Shown: positions 38,801 through 61,080, numbered from the stretch's first letter. The stretch: 64,000 nucleotides of DNA from Heliocidaris tuberculata (GCA_025618425.1 CM046847.1:12940968-13004967), one strand, 5' to 3'. Made by a program: numbers and translations. Notes: a model not told the origin generated them from the letters alone.

Positions 38801-41800
38801 CCAAAACGAAACTATCTTTTGAGATATTCTAAAGACAACATAAACAGCAAACATTTTACTACATGTGTTTGCCTAATAATGTATTTTGTGGTATGCTATC
38901 ATTAGAGAAATATATTGTATTGAACATCGCATACCTGTGTTCCTCACATTACGATTCTATAGTACAAACATAGAGTCACACTCTCACCTGTCAAGGGCTC
39001 CCTCTAGATGCTCGTGTGAGATATCAAAGTAGAAGTTTGTGTGTTCACCGCTGGTGTATGCATTGGCAAACCCTCCATGCTCATTTAAGAACTAGAAAGG
39101 AAAAAGGAGTAAAATAGGAATGAAAAAGGCACAGTCCCAAAGCACAGGACAAACATGACAGCGGCAGGCAACATTCTCTTCACATTTTCAGCACTGCACA
39201 AGGCAGAAGTATGCATGAAGTACGACATAGATGTGGTGTTATTTACTCAGAGCAACCTCATTAGTACTAACACTGGTTTTCCTGACAACCTTTCAATTAT
39301 TATTACCCCAGCATTGCAAGGTACCTAATGTATTCAACCTGGGTGATGTTTCACAAAGAGTTAAAGCTCATGTACAGTATTGGTAGCAAAAAGGAAATTG
39401 GAAAGAAACATGTTAAATATAGTCTCATGTTGTTCTCCTTGTATCAAAAGATATCTGTAAGAGATCATTTGGTATTCCATCTATGATTTCTGGTGAATTT
39501 CAGTGTAAATATCTGTAAGGAATGCTTGATCACTGCCATTATGCTAGGACCCTTCCACCCCGACGGCTCCCCGCACAGCAATCTTGGGGCTTCGCATAGA
39601 GACAGCGTGTGTGCACTGTGTGTAGCTACTCATCATTGGTTTTACACGTGTGTTTACAGTGTATAGCACAGGCTGCCTTTGTTGGGATTTTACGTGCCTG
39701 TCCCGGCACATAAATTAGTTTTTGCCTCTTATTTGTTTAATATTAAACTTTAGGAGGCGAAATCTTCACAGTGTCTTAATATTGCTAGTATCTTGCTATT
39801 TATCAACAAAAATTGAAGAAATCTGACGAACAGTTTTTGAGGGCTTACCAAAACTTTACATGACCTTTAAGTTTCACTTAAATTTAAGTCACACTTAAAT
39901 TCCTAGTTGCCTGTGGTATATGGCACATCATGGAATTGGTCAGATCATGCTTGGGTAATGTACCAATGAGATTATGTGTTTTATACCGTATGCGCATTGG
40001 CACTTACGCATGACTTTAAGTCAAACTTAACTCTTTGTGAAACACCCCCTGATGACTACTGAATTCTGTAATTCCCATAGGCTTAATACATGGAGACCCT
40101 GTTCCCATAGGCAATGGTTTAATACATTTGGGTTGAGAGGGACCTTGTTCAAAGATATGAGCATTGAGCAAGGATTGAACCCAGAACCTCTCATATGAGG
40201 GTCAAGAACCTTCACCAACATACCTTCCTCATGCTGTAACTTCTAGTAATCAATATTCACTTGAAAGGCAAATTCCATGCCAACTAGACCAACTCTTTGA
40301 TACTGCAAATGCTTTTTTTTTTTTTTAAACTGACAAAATGTTAATGCAAAAAGAAAGGACTTGTTTAACTCACCTGGGTGTAAGCATTTTCTGATGGATA
40401 CTGTGTAAAACAAGAACAGAAAGGTTTATCACACATCTTAGTTCATTACATCTTATTACAACTTAATGCATTAGGGTGAAAACACAAGAACATCTATACC
40501 AACAACAAATGAGTTACATGAAGAACAACTTTCTTTAAGAGGTGGCTTTAATAATTTTATCTAATTCTTCATCACACAGTAGATTCAAAGCCTCTACAGA
40601 TGGTTGGGCCCTAACACAAGATTTTCTTATGATGATAAAAACATACCTTCTCAGTACCAAGAAACAACATGTGCTCTAGAAAATGAGCAAGACCAGGAAT
40701 CTCCCATGGATCTGACAAAGAACCTGCGATCAAATATAAGGGGGGAGAGGGTGAGAGAGAGAAACAAATTAACTTGTAAATCACTTTCTCTCAAATATTT
40801 ATGCCTCAGATATAGATGTCAGTTTTCAAGCAAATTGATTGTATTCTTTAAATTCTAAAGCATATTTCTACAGCTAGTATGCGTTTCCTTTTGAATAAAT
40901 CATTCTAAAATTACCTGAAATTACTCAGACACATCTCTTAGTTTTGTGACTTTTGTGCTTAAAGCTCATAGACAGTCTCGGTAGCAAAAATCATACTGGC
41001 AAGAAACTTATCTAACATAGTCACATACTATTCTCCTTTTATCATAAGGCACATGTATGAGATTATTTAACATTCCATTCACGATTTCAAACAAATTTTA
41101 GTGTAAATATCTGTAAGAAACGCTTGGTAACGGCTTTTCACTGCCTCACGCTGAGACCATATCCACCCGAAGGTTCCCCACACAATAAACCCAGCGCTTC
41201 GCACAATGTGTAGCGTATTCTATAACACACAGCAATCCTTGTGTGAGTAATGTGTGTGGCCGTTGTTCGAATTTACATCCCCTCTTTTTTGGGCCAGGGA
41301 TTTTTATACTTTTCACCTCTAATTCGATAAATATTTCACTTGAGGAGGAAAAAACTTCACAGCATCTTAGTTATGTTAGTACCCTGCTATTTATTAAGTA
41401 ATATCAAAGAAATCTCACGAAAAGATTTTGAGGGCTTCCCAAAACTATCTAATACCTTTAAAAACAGGATACAGAGGTACCTCACAACATACATGCATAT
41501 ACTCCCTAGGGCCAAATTAAAATATGAAATTACCTTCATATACTGAATTCTTGTTGTATCAGGGCTAAAAAAAAAAAAAATAGATACAAAGAGCTGGGAC
41601 TGTCAAATTATAACAAGAGATGGTTAAAGAGAAAGTCCAAGCTATATCCTATACGTTTAAAGGGTACCAATCACCAAAAAATATTTTACTCTGTATGTTA
41701 GAGGTTCCATGTCATTCTACTATATTCCGAATATGAGCTTCGAATATCACTTCTATAAAGAGACATTACAAGTTTAATTATACTCTCTAAAAGCATAAAA

Positions 41801-43699
41801 GCAACTCGTGAGTAGACTACTCAATGCACCCGTACGCGCTCGCCAAGATAAGGGCTCGTGCGGAACCCAACGTGGAGGTTCGGTTCCGTGTGAGCACCTT
41901 CCTGTTATCCTTTATTTCCTTCATACTCCTAAACTGCTGACCTATAGAATTTCAGATAAAGTTCTTTGAGGTTAATTTTATACTTCCTAGTGATATACAA
42001 ATTCTTTTTTTCAGGTGGTTGGTACACCTTAAGTATTAATGGAATTGTATCATGAAATTTTGAACATAAATCAACATAAAAATATCATTTTACTTGATAT
42101 TTCGTGTGATCCAAGCTCTAGGATGGCTATATCAACTTGATCAATACAATCATCACATATACTAAAATGTGGTCAGTAACATATGGAAAAATAACTTGGA
42201 CTTGCCCCAAAACAGTTCTCTTCATAATGAGGTTTATATTCTGTATGAGGAATGTGAAGATCTCCAGTCATACGTACCAACATGAACATCGAGGGCAGCT
42301 GCAGACTTTTCTGTTGTAGGATCACTGATGAGAAGGATCTTCATCCCATTGTTAAGTTGAAGACCTCGGTAAAGCCTGTTGTCTTCAGCAGACTTGACAA
42401 TGTTCTCATACTGCTTGGCAATGGCGGGGTTCACTGGGGCTGTCATTGTGGCAGAGGTCTGATACGTAGCCAAGGAGCTAAATGAAAAAAAAAAAAAATG
42501 TTTAAAAACAGAACATTTCTGTTAATGCTTATCCTTGAATATTATGCCTTCAGTGCAGTTTACTAGTATTTCTTTCATATTTATGTTATACAGGACCATG
42601 ATACATGTGGGCCAGGCGTCTTCATCATATAGTTCCGCAGATTCCCAGCCCACATCATGCATGCACTGCCCTCAATTATCAAGGCCTTGCCTAACATATA
42701 TGGATCACACCCAGTAATAGTGGTGGTTTGCAAGGTCACTGTACGTGGAAATGGATGAATTTTGCCCACTGATTTTTTTTGTTTACTTGTCTCTCCGAAG
42801 GGGAGATCCAAGATTGCCTCCCTTGTGTATAGTCAAGGATTGTAATTCCGAACAGATTGTATTACCGAACGTGTACAGTTAAGCGCCTAAAATGGGTTTT
42901 CATACGCTTGGGATTACGCGTATGAAAACCACACTATTGAAACAAAGGTTGTGTCTTTTTCCCATAGGTTTCACACGTTCGGAAATACAGTACCTTTTTC
43001 AAGGGACCAAAACGCTGCGTCGTTGGGAAGGGGTTCACTCGGAAGGGAATATCGTATTAAATCTAGGTTGTCTTTTTAAAATTCCATCAACTTCTTTTTC
43101 TGTAGGACTTTGAGCATTCATTATGTAAGTTTGACAGATATTCGTTTGATATTCAATTTTCTATCGTTGATTTTCTGAAAAGTGTTCGGACACTGGATCA
43201 ACCACCATATGTCTTGATGTTCAAAGTCATATGTCATAAAACATCAAGCCCGTACATGCCGTAATTATGGCTAAATAGGTCTGTCATGAGTATGGGAGGC
43301 ACAAATGTCCAGTGTGCGAGGTCATTTATAAATAACCTCGCATACATGTATGTGTGAGTGGGTCAGGCGTGAAATACTGTCACACTAATTGCTACATTTA
43401 AGTTATGGTCAGGGGTCCTAAACTTTAAGCTACACAGCCACAGGGGTCAGGGCTAAAGCTACGCATTCATTACTCGCACTTTCTCAGACTTAAGCGGGCA
43501 CATATCAGTTTCTTGGCCGGTTCTCCCCGGGCGGAGTTGAGCTCCACCGCTATCTGGTAGAATGGTCCAGTGAAATCAGTGAAGAATGGGCATATTCATT
43601 ATTTAAACTTAAAAATCGAAGAAAAATACATTGAACGCACCTTTTTAACGATGGTTTTGCCGATCTAAAACCTCTGTATAATGTCTGGATACGAAACAT
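20778..43699 (-). CDS. IDE: Insulin-degrading enzyme (insulysin), complete, 23 coding exons, 1019 aa
   Basis: M16 zinc metalloprotease that cleaves insulin, glucagon and other small peptides. Exons, 5' to 3': 43699-43641, 42477-42278, 40723-40647, 40400-40374, 39091-38988, 38084-37915, 37600-37478, 36898-36786, 36200-36111, 35247-35082, 33588-33416, 32393-32290, 31361-31259, 30906-30701, 30137-29993, 29272-29162, 28174-28054, 27327-27124, 26027-25860, 25131-25007, 22310-22163, 21768-21545, 20876-20778. All junctions are GT-AG and in phase; the sum is 3060 nt. Visible: inverted zinc motif HFLEH (100-104) with third ligand Glu181 (REVNAVDSE), and Arg816/Tyr823 (RTKEQLG-Y) of the C-terminal half. 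The total, 1019 aa, equals the human length as I remember it. The start is fixed by an in-frame TAG directly before the ATG. The gene reads toward the left, downstream of Abraxas on the same strand. Confidence 0.95.
23490..23927. repeat. Three tandem copies of a 145-bp unit in an IDE intron
   Basis: The block ATTTCTTTATAAAGCATACT ... CCTTGGG(A/G)AAAATAA recurs with a period of exactly 145 bp. The second and third copies are nearly identical; the first is slightly more diverged. Confidence 0.9.
24349..24680. mobile_element. Element with ends TTTATGCCTCCG / CGGAGGCATAAA
   Basis: Terminal inverted repeats enclose about 300 bp that ends with GACGGACGGAC before the right end. The same ACGGACGG motif precedes the right end of the element at 33724-34602, so the two families may be related. 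Confidence 0.65.
26669..26782. repeat. Long hairpin, arms ATTAGTGATATGCACTGCAC
   Basis: Arms of about 50 bp with few mismatches (CACTGCACTCAGTTAAGTCA against TGACTTAACATTCGTGCAGTG; GATAATGAAC against GTTCATTATC). It lies in an IDE intron next to a diverged (ATC)n tract at 26780-27070. Confidence 0.8.
26790..27070. repeat. Degenerate (ATC)n microsatellite
   Basis: Imperfect ATC/ATT triplets over about 280 bp directly 3' of the hairpin in + coordinates, inside an IDE intron. Confidence 0.8.
27876..28006 (-). pseudogene. Shadow of IDE exon 17
   Basis: A full-exon copy lying in the next intron. The minus-strand frame stays open: [20 protein letters not shown] and onward to CMD, against the functional [20 protein letters not shown] ... 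CMD. The functional donor ATG|GTAAGC is ATG|ATTAGC here, so splicing should fail. The intron-side flank GCTAGCT is also shared. Confidence 0.8.
28530..29091. mobile_element. TTAA-type MITE family B, copy in IDE intron
   Basis: Starts AGGGCAATCCAACCTTTGAT and ends near AAGGTTGGATTCACCCT with TTAA at 29092-29095; the left flank reads TTGA. Internally it is a long imperfect inverted repeat. Confidence 0.78.
30985..31050 (-). pseudogene. Shadow of the start of IDE exon 14
   Basis: Minus-strand sequence CTGCAG, then GCCTGAACTACAAGATTAGC and GGAATGAGTTCATTC, against the exon GCCTGAACAGCAAGTTCACC and GGAACGAGTTCATTC. It lies in the intron just upstream of exon 14 (30906). Confidence 0.65.
31741..32180. 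mobile_element. MITE-like inverted repeat in IDE intron
   Basis: Ends TCAATAAAAAGGAAACCC and GGGTTTCCTTTTTATTATC are inverted, with TACAGTATGAG and AGTACTATGTA outside. About 430 bp, no coding content. Confidence 0.6.
32500..32665 (-). mobile_element. tRNA-derived SINE head
   Basis: On the minus strand a split RNA polymerase III promoter is visible: A box TGGTCTAGCGG near 32637-32651 and B box GGTTCGAATC near 32569-32580, about 60 bp apart as in tRNA genes. The molecule does not fold as a full tRNA, so a SINE head is more likely. A (TG)n tract lies beside it at 32440-32475. Confidence 0.6.
33188..33290 (-). pseudogene. Shadow of IDE exon 11 (3' half plus donor region)
   Basis: Minus-strand frame [20 protein letters not shown] against functional [20 protein letters not shown]; open and in register. 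The donor GTAAG of the real exon is TTAAG here. The intronic CAAGCTGAATAA flank is shared. Confidence 0.75.
33724..34602. mobile_element. Element with ends GTCCCCGCCG / CGGCGGGGAC and internal 147-bp tandem repeats
   Basis: Perfect 10-bp terminal inverted repeats. About four tandem copies of a 144-147 bp unit (GCATAATTAATGAATTTC ... GAAGTAGCATTTTTCGTCAA) fill 33893-34483, followed by a (GGAC)n-(CA)n tract at 34498-34553. It lies in an IDE intron. Confidence 0.75.
35375..35460 (-). pseudogene. Shadow of IDE exon 10 start (first copy)
   Basis: Minus-strand CAG|CCTGCTCATAACCTTGGTCAT against exon CAG|CCTGCCCATTATCTCGGCCAC, with the acceptor kept. A 4-base insertion (CAAC) shifts the frame. A shorter, more decayed third copy lies at 35640-35690. 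Confidence 0.75.
35792..35916. mobile_element. Short MITE, ends GGGGCCTGTAACATAAA / TTTATGTTACAGGCCCC
   Basis: Perfect terminal inverted repeat of about 16 bp and an internal near-palindrome. Related to 15839-16045. Confidence 0.75.
38218..38315 (-). pseudogene. Shadow of IDE exon 6 (zinc-ligand exon)
   Basis: About 50 of 51 consecutive bases match exon 6 across the REVNAVDSE region. A 7-base deletion after the HCP codons breaks the frame. It lies in the intron just upstream of exon 6. Confidence 0.85.
39365..39866. mobile_element. TTAA-flanked MITE family A, second copy
   Basis: 502 bp, reverse complement of 10742-11243, TTAA at 39361-39364 and 39867-39870. Confidence 0.88.
40060..40222 (-). 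mobile_element. Possible second tRNA-like SINE fragment
   Basis: On the minus strand GGGTTCAATCC (about 40171-40182) resembles a B box, and TTGGTGAAGG (about 40209-40221) a weak A box. Less convincing than 32500-32665. Confidence 0.4.
40647..40723 (-). CDS. IDE: IDE exon 3: zinc-binding HFLEH exon
   Basis: Encodes [20 protein letters not shown] and onward. The two His and the catalytic-base Glu of the inverted HxxEH motif are intact. The third position is Leu, where human IDE has Cys (HFCEH). Confidence 0.93.
40963..41457. mobile_element. TTAA-flanked MITE family A, diverged copy
   Basis: 495 bp, same orientation as 39365-39866 but clearly older. Flanked by TTAA at 40959-40962 and 41458-41461. 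Confidence 0.75.
41661..42028. mobile_element. TTAA-flanked MITE family D
   Basis: Ends AGGGTACCAATCACC and GGTGGTTGGTACACCT are inverted, with TTAA at 41657-41660 and 42029-42032. Fragments related to its left part occur near 24250 and 31410. Confidence 0.75.
42835..43065. mobile_element. Small foldback with ATTCCGAAC-type units
   Basis: Left units TAATTCCGAACAG and TATTACCGAACGTG; right side CACGTTCGGAAATA and CACTCGGAAGGGAATA. The centre is a palindrome, GGTTTTCATACGC against GCGTATGAAAACC. It lies in IDE intron 1. Confidence 0.5.
43641..43699 (-). CDS. IDE: IDE exon 1: presequence-like leader with first start codon
   Basis: Encodes [19 protein letters not shown] and two bases of the next codon. 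It has four Arg, two Lys, no acidic residue and amphipathic spacing, as in mitochondrial presequences. The codon immediately 5' of ATG is TAG. The donor AAG|GTGCGT joins in frame to the acceptor at 42478-42479. In human IDE an upstream Met gives a mitochondrial form and a later Met the cytosolic one; here the later Met is residue 31 (ATG in exon 2). Confidence 0.85.
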
Positions 43700-44986
43700 C
43701 TAGTTCTTGACTCACAAATGACACCTTTAGCTCGTGAATTTGGGTTGGAAGAGAGCCACAATCTGTTGAGTAATTCGTTGGTTAGGTTCATTACCCAGTC
43801 GTTTCATATAATTTGCTATAAAAATTCAGGAGTTCAGATGTTTGTTTATTTGGAGGATGTTTTGTGATATGGGCCCAGGACGGGAATTTTAAAATTCATT
43901 TTAATCTATCATTGATGCATTGATGGTCCAGTTGGCTAGAAAAGTGTGTTTGCTTTTGTTTGATATTTGCATGCATAAAACATAACACACTCCTTACAAA
44001 GGAATACTTTGGTGGGTTGGACATATATGCATGTTTTTTAAATAATCTTTTTTATTATTCATGCATAAACTGTACGTTTAAAGATATCTCCAACATTGTA
44101 GATGTGTCATGGATGTAAAATAAAATCCCATTTATTTCAAATACATTTACATAGTAATAAAATAAAATAATGTGCCCCTAGGCATGTGTAGAAAACAAAT
44201 GAGACATTTTGATTAATACAGGCAAAATGTCTCATTTGTTTTCTATACATTGCACCACCATCAATATGCCAAATCTGATGATATTGCTGCATTTTTTTTT
44301 TCTTATCACATATAGCTTGAAAAGTTTGTAAGACTTTACAACAAACATTTCAAGAGTTTTGAAGGGGATATCAAGTTTGTCTTACCGGTAGAACATTTAA
44401 AGAAACAGAACAACTGAAGTTTGTGTGAAATCTGATAAAAAATAAGTAAGTTAAGAATTTTTGAAGTTGTTATAAAAAAAAAATCATAAATGTCCACTTT
44501 TTCTAAAGAAATGTTTTAATCATACATGCAACCAAATATAATCATTGCACATACATTCTTCCACAAAACCCGTATGAAACAAATGTATTCCTTCATCAAC
44601 AACTAAGAAAATGAAAATTGATGAAATTTCCTATAAAAACCAAATGGGAGAAGAAGATACATCTCTGAGTTTCCAATTGCGTTTGATTGATTACAACTTC
44701 AAAAATTCATAACTTTCTTATTTATTGTCGTATTTGCTCAAACTTTCACTAATCCGTTTCTGTAATTTTTCTGCTTTTATTCAAATTAACTAAATACTAG
44801 GGTGGACTTCCCATGTAATAGTCTCAGACTTTGCAGTTATGATAGATAGGCTTAGAAATCAATAATATATCCAAAAAAATAATTCAATGGGGAAAATGTT
44901 GTTGCATCATGTAGAGCTGTCACAAAGTTATCAATTGAAAGAACATTATTCTTTCTCTCTCTCTTTCTCTCTCCATATCTTTCTCT

Positions 44987-45019
<33 letters not shown>

Positions 45020-46120
45020 ATAGTAATGTGGAGATCAAGGATTGTATCTGCAAGGATCAAGTAAGCAGATTTCTGAAAGAGGAAAACCACAATAGAAAAT
45101 TTGAAGATACCATACTAGAGATTGAGAGAGTTAGATTGAGATCAAAATGGGGAAAAGGGGCAAGAGAGGGGGAACGGAGAAGAATTAATAAATCATTGAC
45201 AGATAAAATGTCTCAGACATTCATAGAGTGATAAAAGAGAGATGGGGGCTGTGAGATACAAATGAAATTAAGAACATCTATAACAACATAGCTTAATGTA
45301 TAATGTAAACATATTTAATAGTTTTATGTCATAGGTATCTAGATAATATTTAATACAACATTATACAGGAAACTGTATGATCCAAACTAAATCCAGTTTC
45401 AGCCAATAACAGTTAACTACAAGTACAATGACTGATACATATTTTTGTCAGAAGTGGTCTGACACAATATGACTTAAGGAAGAATAACATGCATATTGAT
45501 AAAATATTTTCAAAAGTACAGAAGTCTTTAACATGAAAGTGTTAAGCAATTTATTTTATTTTATTTAAATGGTGCATTGGCCAAATGGGAAAATCGCTGC
45601 ATAATAAACACAGAAATGTCAAAAGCCCCCAACCCCATCCCCTCCAGTTTGAACCAGGCAAGTTGTAATACAACATGCAGAAGAAATAAGATGATATTTT
45701 ATGAGTTTCAAATATGTAATTGGGGAGAGGGGGGGGGGGGGGGCTGGTAAGCTTTCACCCAAGACTGCTCTGAACTGTTGGTACTGTACTTGATACAGTC
45801 ACTAATCAAAGTCCTGTTTTTCCAATAGTTTGTCCCTATTGGATGGATGACATTCACAACCTTTTTTGTTTTTTTACTCATTGACATAGCCCTTGAATAG
45901 TAAACCTCTTAACGCTCCCAATGTCTCTTTCTGGAAGAGCATTTTTTAAGGAAAAATTTTGAAAAGTGCCTCCAGAGAAACAAAGATATTTAGAACATAG
46001 TTCATCCAATTACTGCAACTGCTTATTACATGTACACATTGTACATGGAATGTGGAAGTCATGGCATATGGACATCTGGCTGGTGTGACATCTCCAACTA
46101 CCCCCTAGATGGGAAATCCA

Positions 46121-46320
46121 AGTAGACTGACATTCTATGAGACTGACAGCCCACTAGACCAACAATATCGGTCCAGTGTTGTAGACTGACATCCTGGGAG
46201 ACCGACAGCCCACTAGACCAACAATATCGGTCCAGTGAACCCTCAGAAAACTTGTCAGAAAGCCCATGAGTCTAACATGTTGATCCACGAGCTGTCAGTC
46301 TCATGGGCTGTAGCCCCCGA
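46121..46320. mobile_element. Small foldback with GACTGACAGCCCACTAGACC units
   Basis: Two direct copies (46123 and 46182, period about 59 bp) end in ACAATATCGGTCCAGTG. An inverse, GCTGTCAGTCTCATGGGCTG, follows at about 46289-46310. Confidence 0.5.
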
Positions 46321-46508
46321 GAATATAAAGGTACATGTACATGTAAAACCAACTTGCTCGGGTTCTAGTAAATGTATCAAGAAGAGTAACAGCCATGGTT
46401 TGGTTTATAGAGAAATCTGCAGACGTTCACAAGGCATATTCAGTCAAGAAGATCATACCATACATGGTGTGCAAAGCTAGAAGAATTAGCTACGAAAAAT
46501 GCTCTTTA

Positions 46509-46722
46509 AGGCTTGTGCACACATACCATGGTAAACCACCGCAAAAAAAAATGTGGGTTGTTTTGCGTAGTTAATGACCCGTAAGTGGGAATGCATTATG
46601 CAACAAAGGTCCTACGCGTACTCACTTTGTATGTTATAAGATACAGAAATGTGAAGCATAGTATTGATTTTTTAACAGACCTATGTGGGAGTTTACCATG
46701 GCATATGTGAACACACCTTTAG
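46509..46722. mobile_element. MITE-like inverted repeat
   Basis: Ends AAGGCTTGTGCACACATACC and CATATGTGAACACACCTTTA are imperfect inverted repeats, with CATGGTAAAC against GTTTACCATG inside. Confidence 0.65.
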
Positions 46723-47345
46723 GCAGGCACAGTAGGTAAGTAACACAATTTCTCACTTTGACACCATATTTGCAAAAGCAAGCCTATCTTGCACCTTTTA
46801 GTTCTAGGAAATGCTTTTGACATTCCTAACACAGGGGTATCATTATGAAGGGCTCTGACTCTGCGAAAGGGATTTTTCGAAAATCTTTGATGCCACTGAG
46901 AGTTGGTGTGCTACTCCTAAATACACTGTACATGTACCAATGCCTCCTTTACTTTGGCCTTTCCCCAACAATGTACATGTATTACAAATCAGATGCACTT
47001 TTCATTTGTATGATTATGGTACATGCAATAATCTGGGACTTTTTCATACATAGAATATTTCCTAAAAAAAGTACCTGTACCCGGTAGTGTTTAATACAGA
47101 CTGATACACATGTATATGTATATATCTGAGAATAATATAATGTGAATGAAATTTGAGCAAAATGCAAGGTCATAAAATTCTTATTTGAGTAGTCAAGGTA
47201 TGTTATGCAATCAAGCTACCCTGAAAATCTAAGAAGGCAAAGAAACCTGCGTAATGATATTTTTACTGTAGAAGCAAATGCTGGTCAAATGTTGATGAAA
47301 GGCTCAAAATTTGCCACTACACGTACAACCAGAATTGTACAAATT

Positions 47346-47626
47346 AGGTAGCTTAGGGAAACACAACGGCACGAAAAGACGCAGGAAAGACGCAAAGAGT
47401 GAAATTGCTAGTTTTGACTGTGCATTTAAAATCCCAATCAGATTTTTCTGAATAAAAGTTTTCATTATAAGTTGCTTAAAAATGTTAAGAGTTAAATACT
47501 AAATAAATTCTACATCCTACTATTTTGGTTCTGCCTCTATAGAATAAAATTATTATTTAAAATAATTTTGTCACATGTGTTTTCCTGCGTTCTTACGCGC
47601 CATCATCTTTCACTAGGCTACCTTAT
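47346..47626. mobile_element. MITE-like inverted repeat, ends GGTAGCTTAGGGAAA / TTTCACTAGGCTACC
   Basis: Imperfect terminal inverted repeats; internal CACAACGGCACGAAAAGACG and TTCTTACGCGCCATC. No coding content. Confidence 0.5.
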
Positions 47627-48202
47627 CAATCGGAATACCACTCCTCATACCTAATGTTTAGCTGAAAACCTTAAATGTTTTTCTATGGACCATCAGGCTT
47701 TACTTTGTACTGTAACCTCCTTATCTCTACACATGCTAACTGAACATGGAAAAAGTTACCAATTCATGCAATAATGTTGTATTTGCCACAATATATTGAA
47801 CCACCATAATAAACACCAACTGATCATTCAAGGCACATGTACAAATACTGTACACGCATAGCACAAAGAAGTACTTACAAGTACAAGTACTTACTTTACT
47901 GGATCTTTTGCGCATCCAGACGTAATGTTAGCCTATTTCATGGTAAATAAACAAGGATTAACGGTACTGTTAAAACTAGAAAATTTTGCGTGCCTGAAAT
48001 GTTCGTGAATTTCACGAGCGGTTTAGATTCATGGACGTCTCATGCTGCAAAATAAATGACATACATGTATTTCTTGCTGATCATGTTTCCTCCTGTATCA
48101 CCATCATCCTCATATAATCTATCAAGAGCCTGAAGGACATTAATTCTATGCAACATGATGAGATAACACCCATATTGCTCTAAGCAGACAGTATCTAGTC
48201 CA

Positions 48203-48430
48203 GCCTAAAAATTAATAATAATAATAATAATATTGTCCATTTATATAGCGCAGATACTATACAAATATACTCTACTGCACTTTACAAAGAATCATATTAT
48301 TACCCCGGCTTTAGCCAAGATGCCATGAAAAGGTGCTTAAGCATTCAAGGAATTTCTTCCTACCGGGTACCCATTTACTTCACCTGGATGGAGTGTGGCA
48401 AATGTAGATTAATGTCTTGCCATAAAATAG
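48203..48430 (-). mobile_element. LINE/SINE 3' tail, (ATT)n-ended
   Basis: An (AAT)n run followed by TTTATATAGCGCAGATACTA and GCACTTTACAAAG. The same (AAT)n plus TATATAGCGC pattern ends the L2/CR1-like fragment at 54650-55371, so this is a LINE 3' end or a SINE that borrows it. Confidence 0.6.
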
Positions 48431-49316
48431 CTGCATACATTTTACAGCTTCGAGTATAAAACTTTAATACGAAACACTGCTTTCTGATGAAAAACAAATG
48501 AGAAAGGCAATACACTGTTATCTTCTCATCTCGTAATGATTAGGAAACTTTTGTTGTTATGTTGTTATGACTAGACATGCTGTACTAGTTATTTCAAATT
48601 TCAACACTTTCAGTTATATCTTGACTGCTATATTCCTTCAATTTTTTTTGCAACAGAAAAATTACATTTCATCATTATAATGATGCTACAGACTATGATT
48701 TAGATCTAAGAGTTTTTGATCCTTTTGAATTGGTCTTATACTTGCATTTATAATTTTCTTCTTTTATTTCACTTATCTCTTTGCAGCATAATTCCCAACA
48801 CTTATAATCCAAGCCTCATTTTGAGCATCTTATTACCAGTAAAAGAAACGCTGGTATCAAACAATATTTGATGCACTTTTTTCATGAAATATAATGAAAT
48901 ATCCAGAAACAATTTTGTAAAAAAATGGTGAGTAAGATTGCCATCTTCAAATTGGCAACATTTTTTTTTCCCCTAGACTTTTTACAGACTATTATGTAAG
49001 AATGAATGAAAATATGAATATTACATATTGTGCACCTAATTTCCAAATATATAAAGGAAAATAGTTCTTGCATGTACACTGTATACTAATGTTGTCAATT
49101 TTTAACAATCTAGATGATCATTTCCCTATTATAAAAAGAATAACTTATACAACCCACTGTGACAATAGTGGATGCATAGTAGGCTGTAATATTTGCTCTT
49201 CCTGCTATTTCATGTTGATTCTTAAATTCACAATAGGCCACAGAAATGTGGCACAGCATTTGGATTAACATGTCATCTACACAAGATAACATGGACAATG
49301 AGACATAGCTGCTGTA

Positions 49317-60878
<11,562 letters not shown>

Positions 60879-60915
60879 CTTGACTAGACTGCAGCTGCAC
60901 TGCGGTCCTACTAAA

Positions 60916-60980
60916 AGCCGCCAACAGCAGCCAACAGCAGCCAACGGCAGCCAACAGCAGCCAACAGCAGCCAACAGCCA
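60916..60980. repeat. Decamer repeat (CAGCCAACAG)n just upstream of the Abraxas start
   Basis: About six tandem decamers, 40-100 bp 5' of the Abraxas ATG, so within its 5' UTR or core promoter. On the coding strand it reads as repeated TTGGCTGCTG. Confidence 0.85.
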
Positions 60981-61080
60981 AAAACAAATCCCAGAGCAGC
61001 CAAGAGATAATAAAGAGGCTCTTCCAAGATTGCTAGGGCTTATTTCTGTAATTTCCAATGAGAAATTGACCAGAAAAAAT

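Larger units (their letters stand above)
43700..49316. other. Intergenic region between Abraxas and IDE, including the IDE upstream region
   Basis: No supported gene. It contains a GC-richer patch (43500-43560 lies just inside IDE intron 1), a hairpin at 44188-44250 (GAAAACAAATGAGACATTTTG arms), a diverged family B MITE (44380-44812), (CT)n/T runs near 44945-45010, a G run near 45731-45743 and the elements listed separately. No TATA box or other promoter element could be assigned. Confidence 0.5.

Noticed and set aside
42450..42473. IDE start at the codon read as the beginning of ATYQTS
   Set aside because: That codon is TTG, and it is preceded by a good acceptor joined in frame to a presequence exon whose ATG follows a stop.
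44887..45231. 114-codon open frame
   Set aside because: Built on (CT)n, T-run and GA-rich sequence; no domain seen.
60879..61058. Open frame extending 60 codons upstream of the Abraxas ATG with a hydrophobic repeated segment
   Set aside because: No in-frame ATG exists in the extension (the apparent start is TTG) and the sequence is the decamer repeat. The family starts at the chosen Met.
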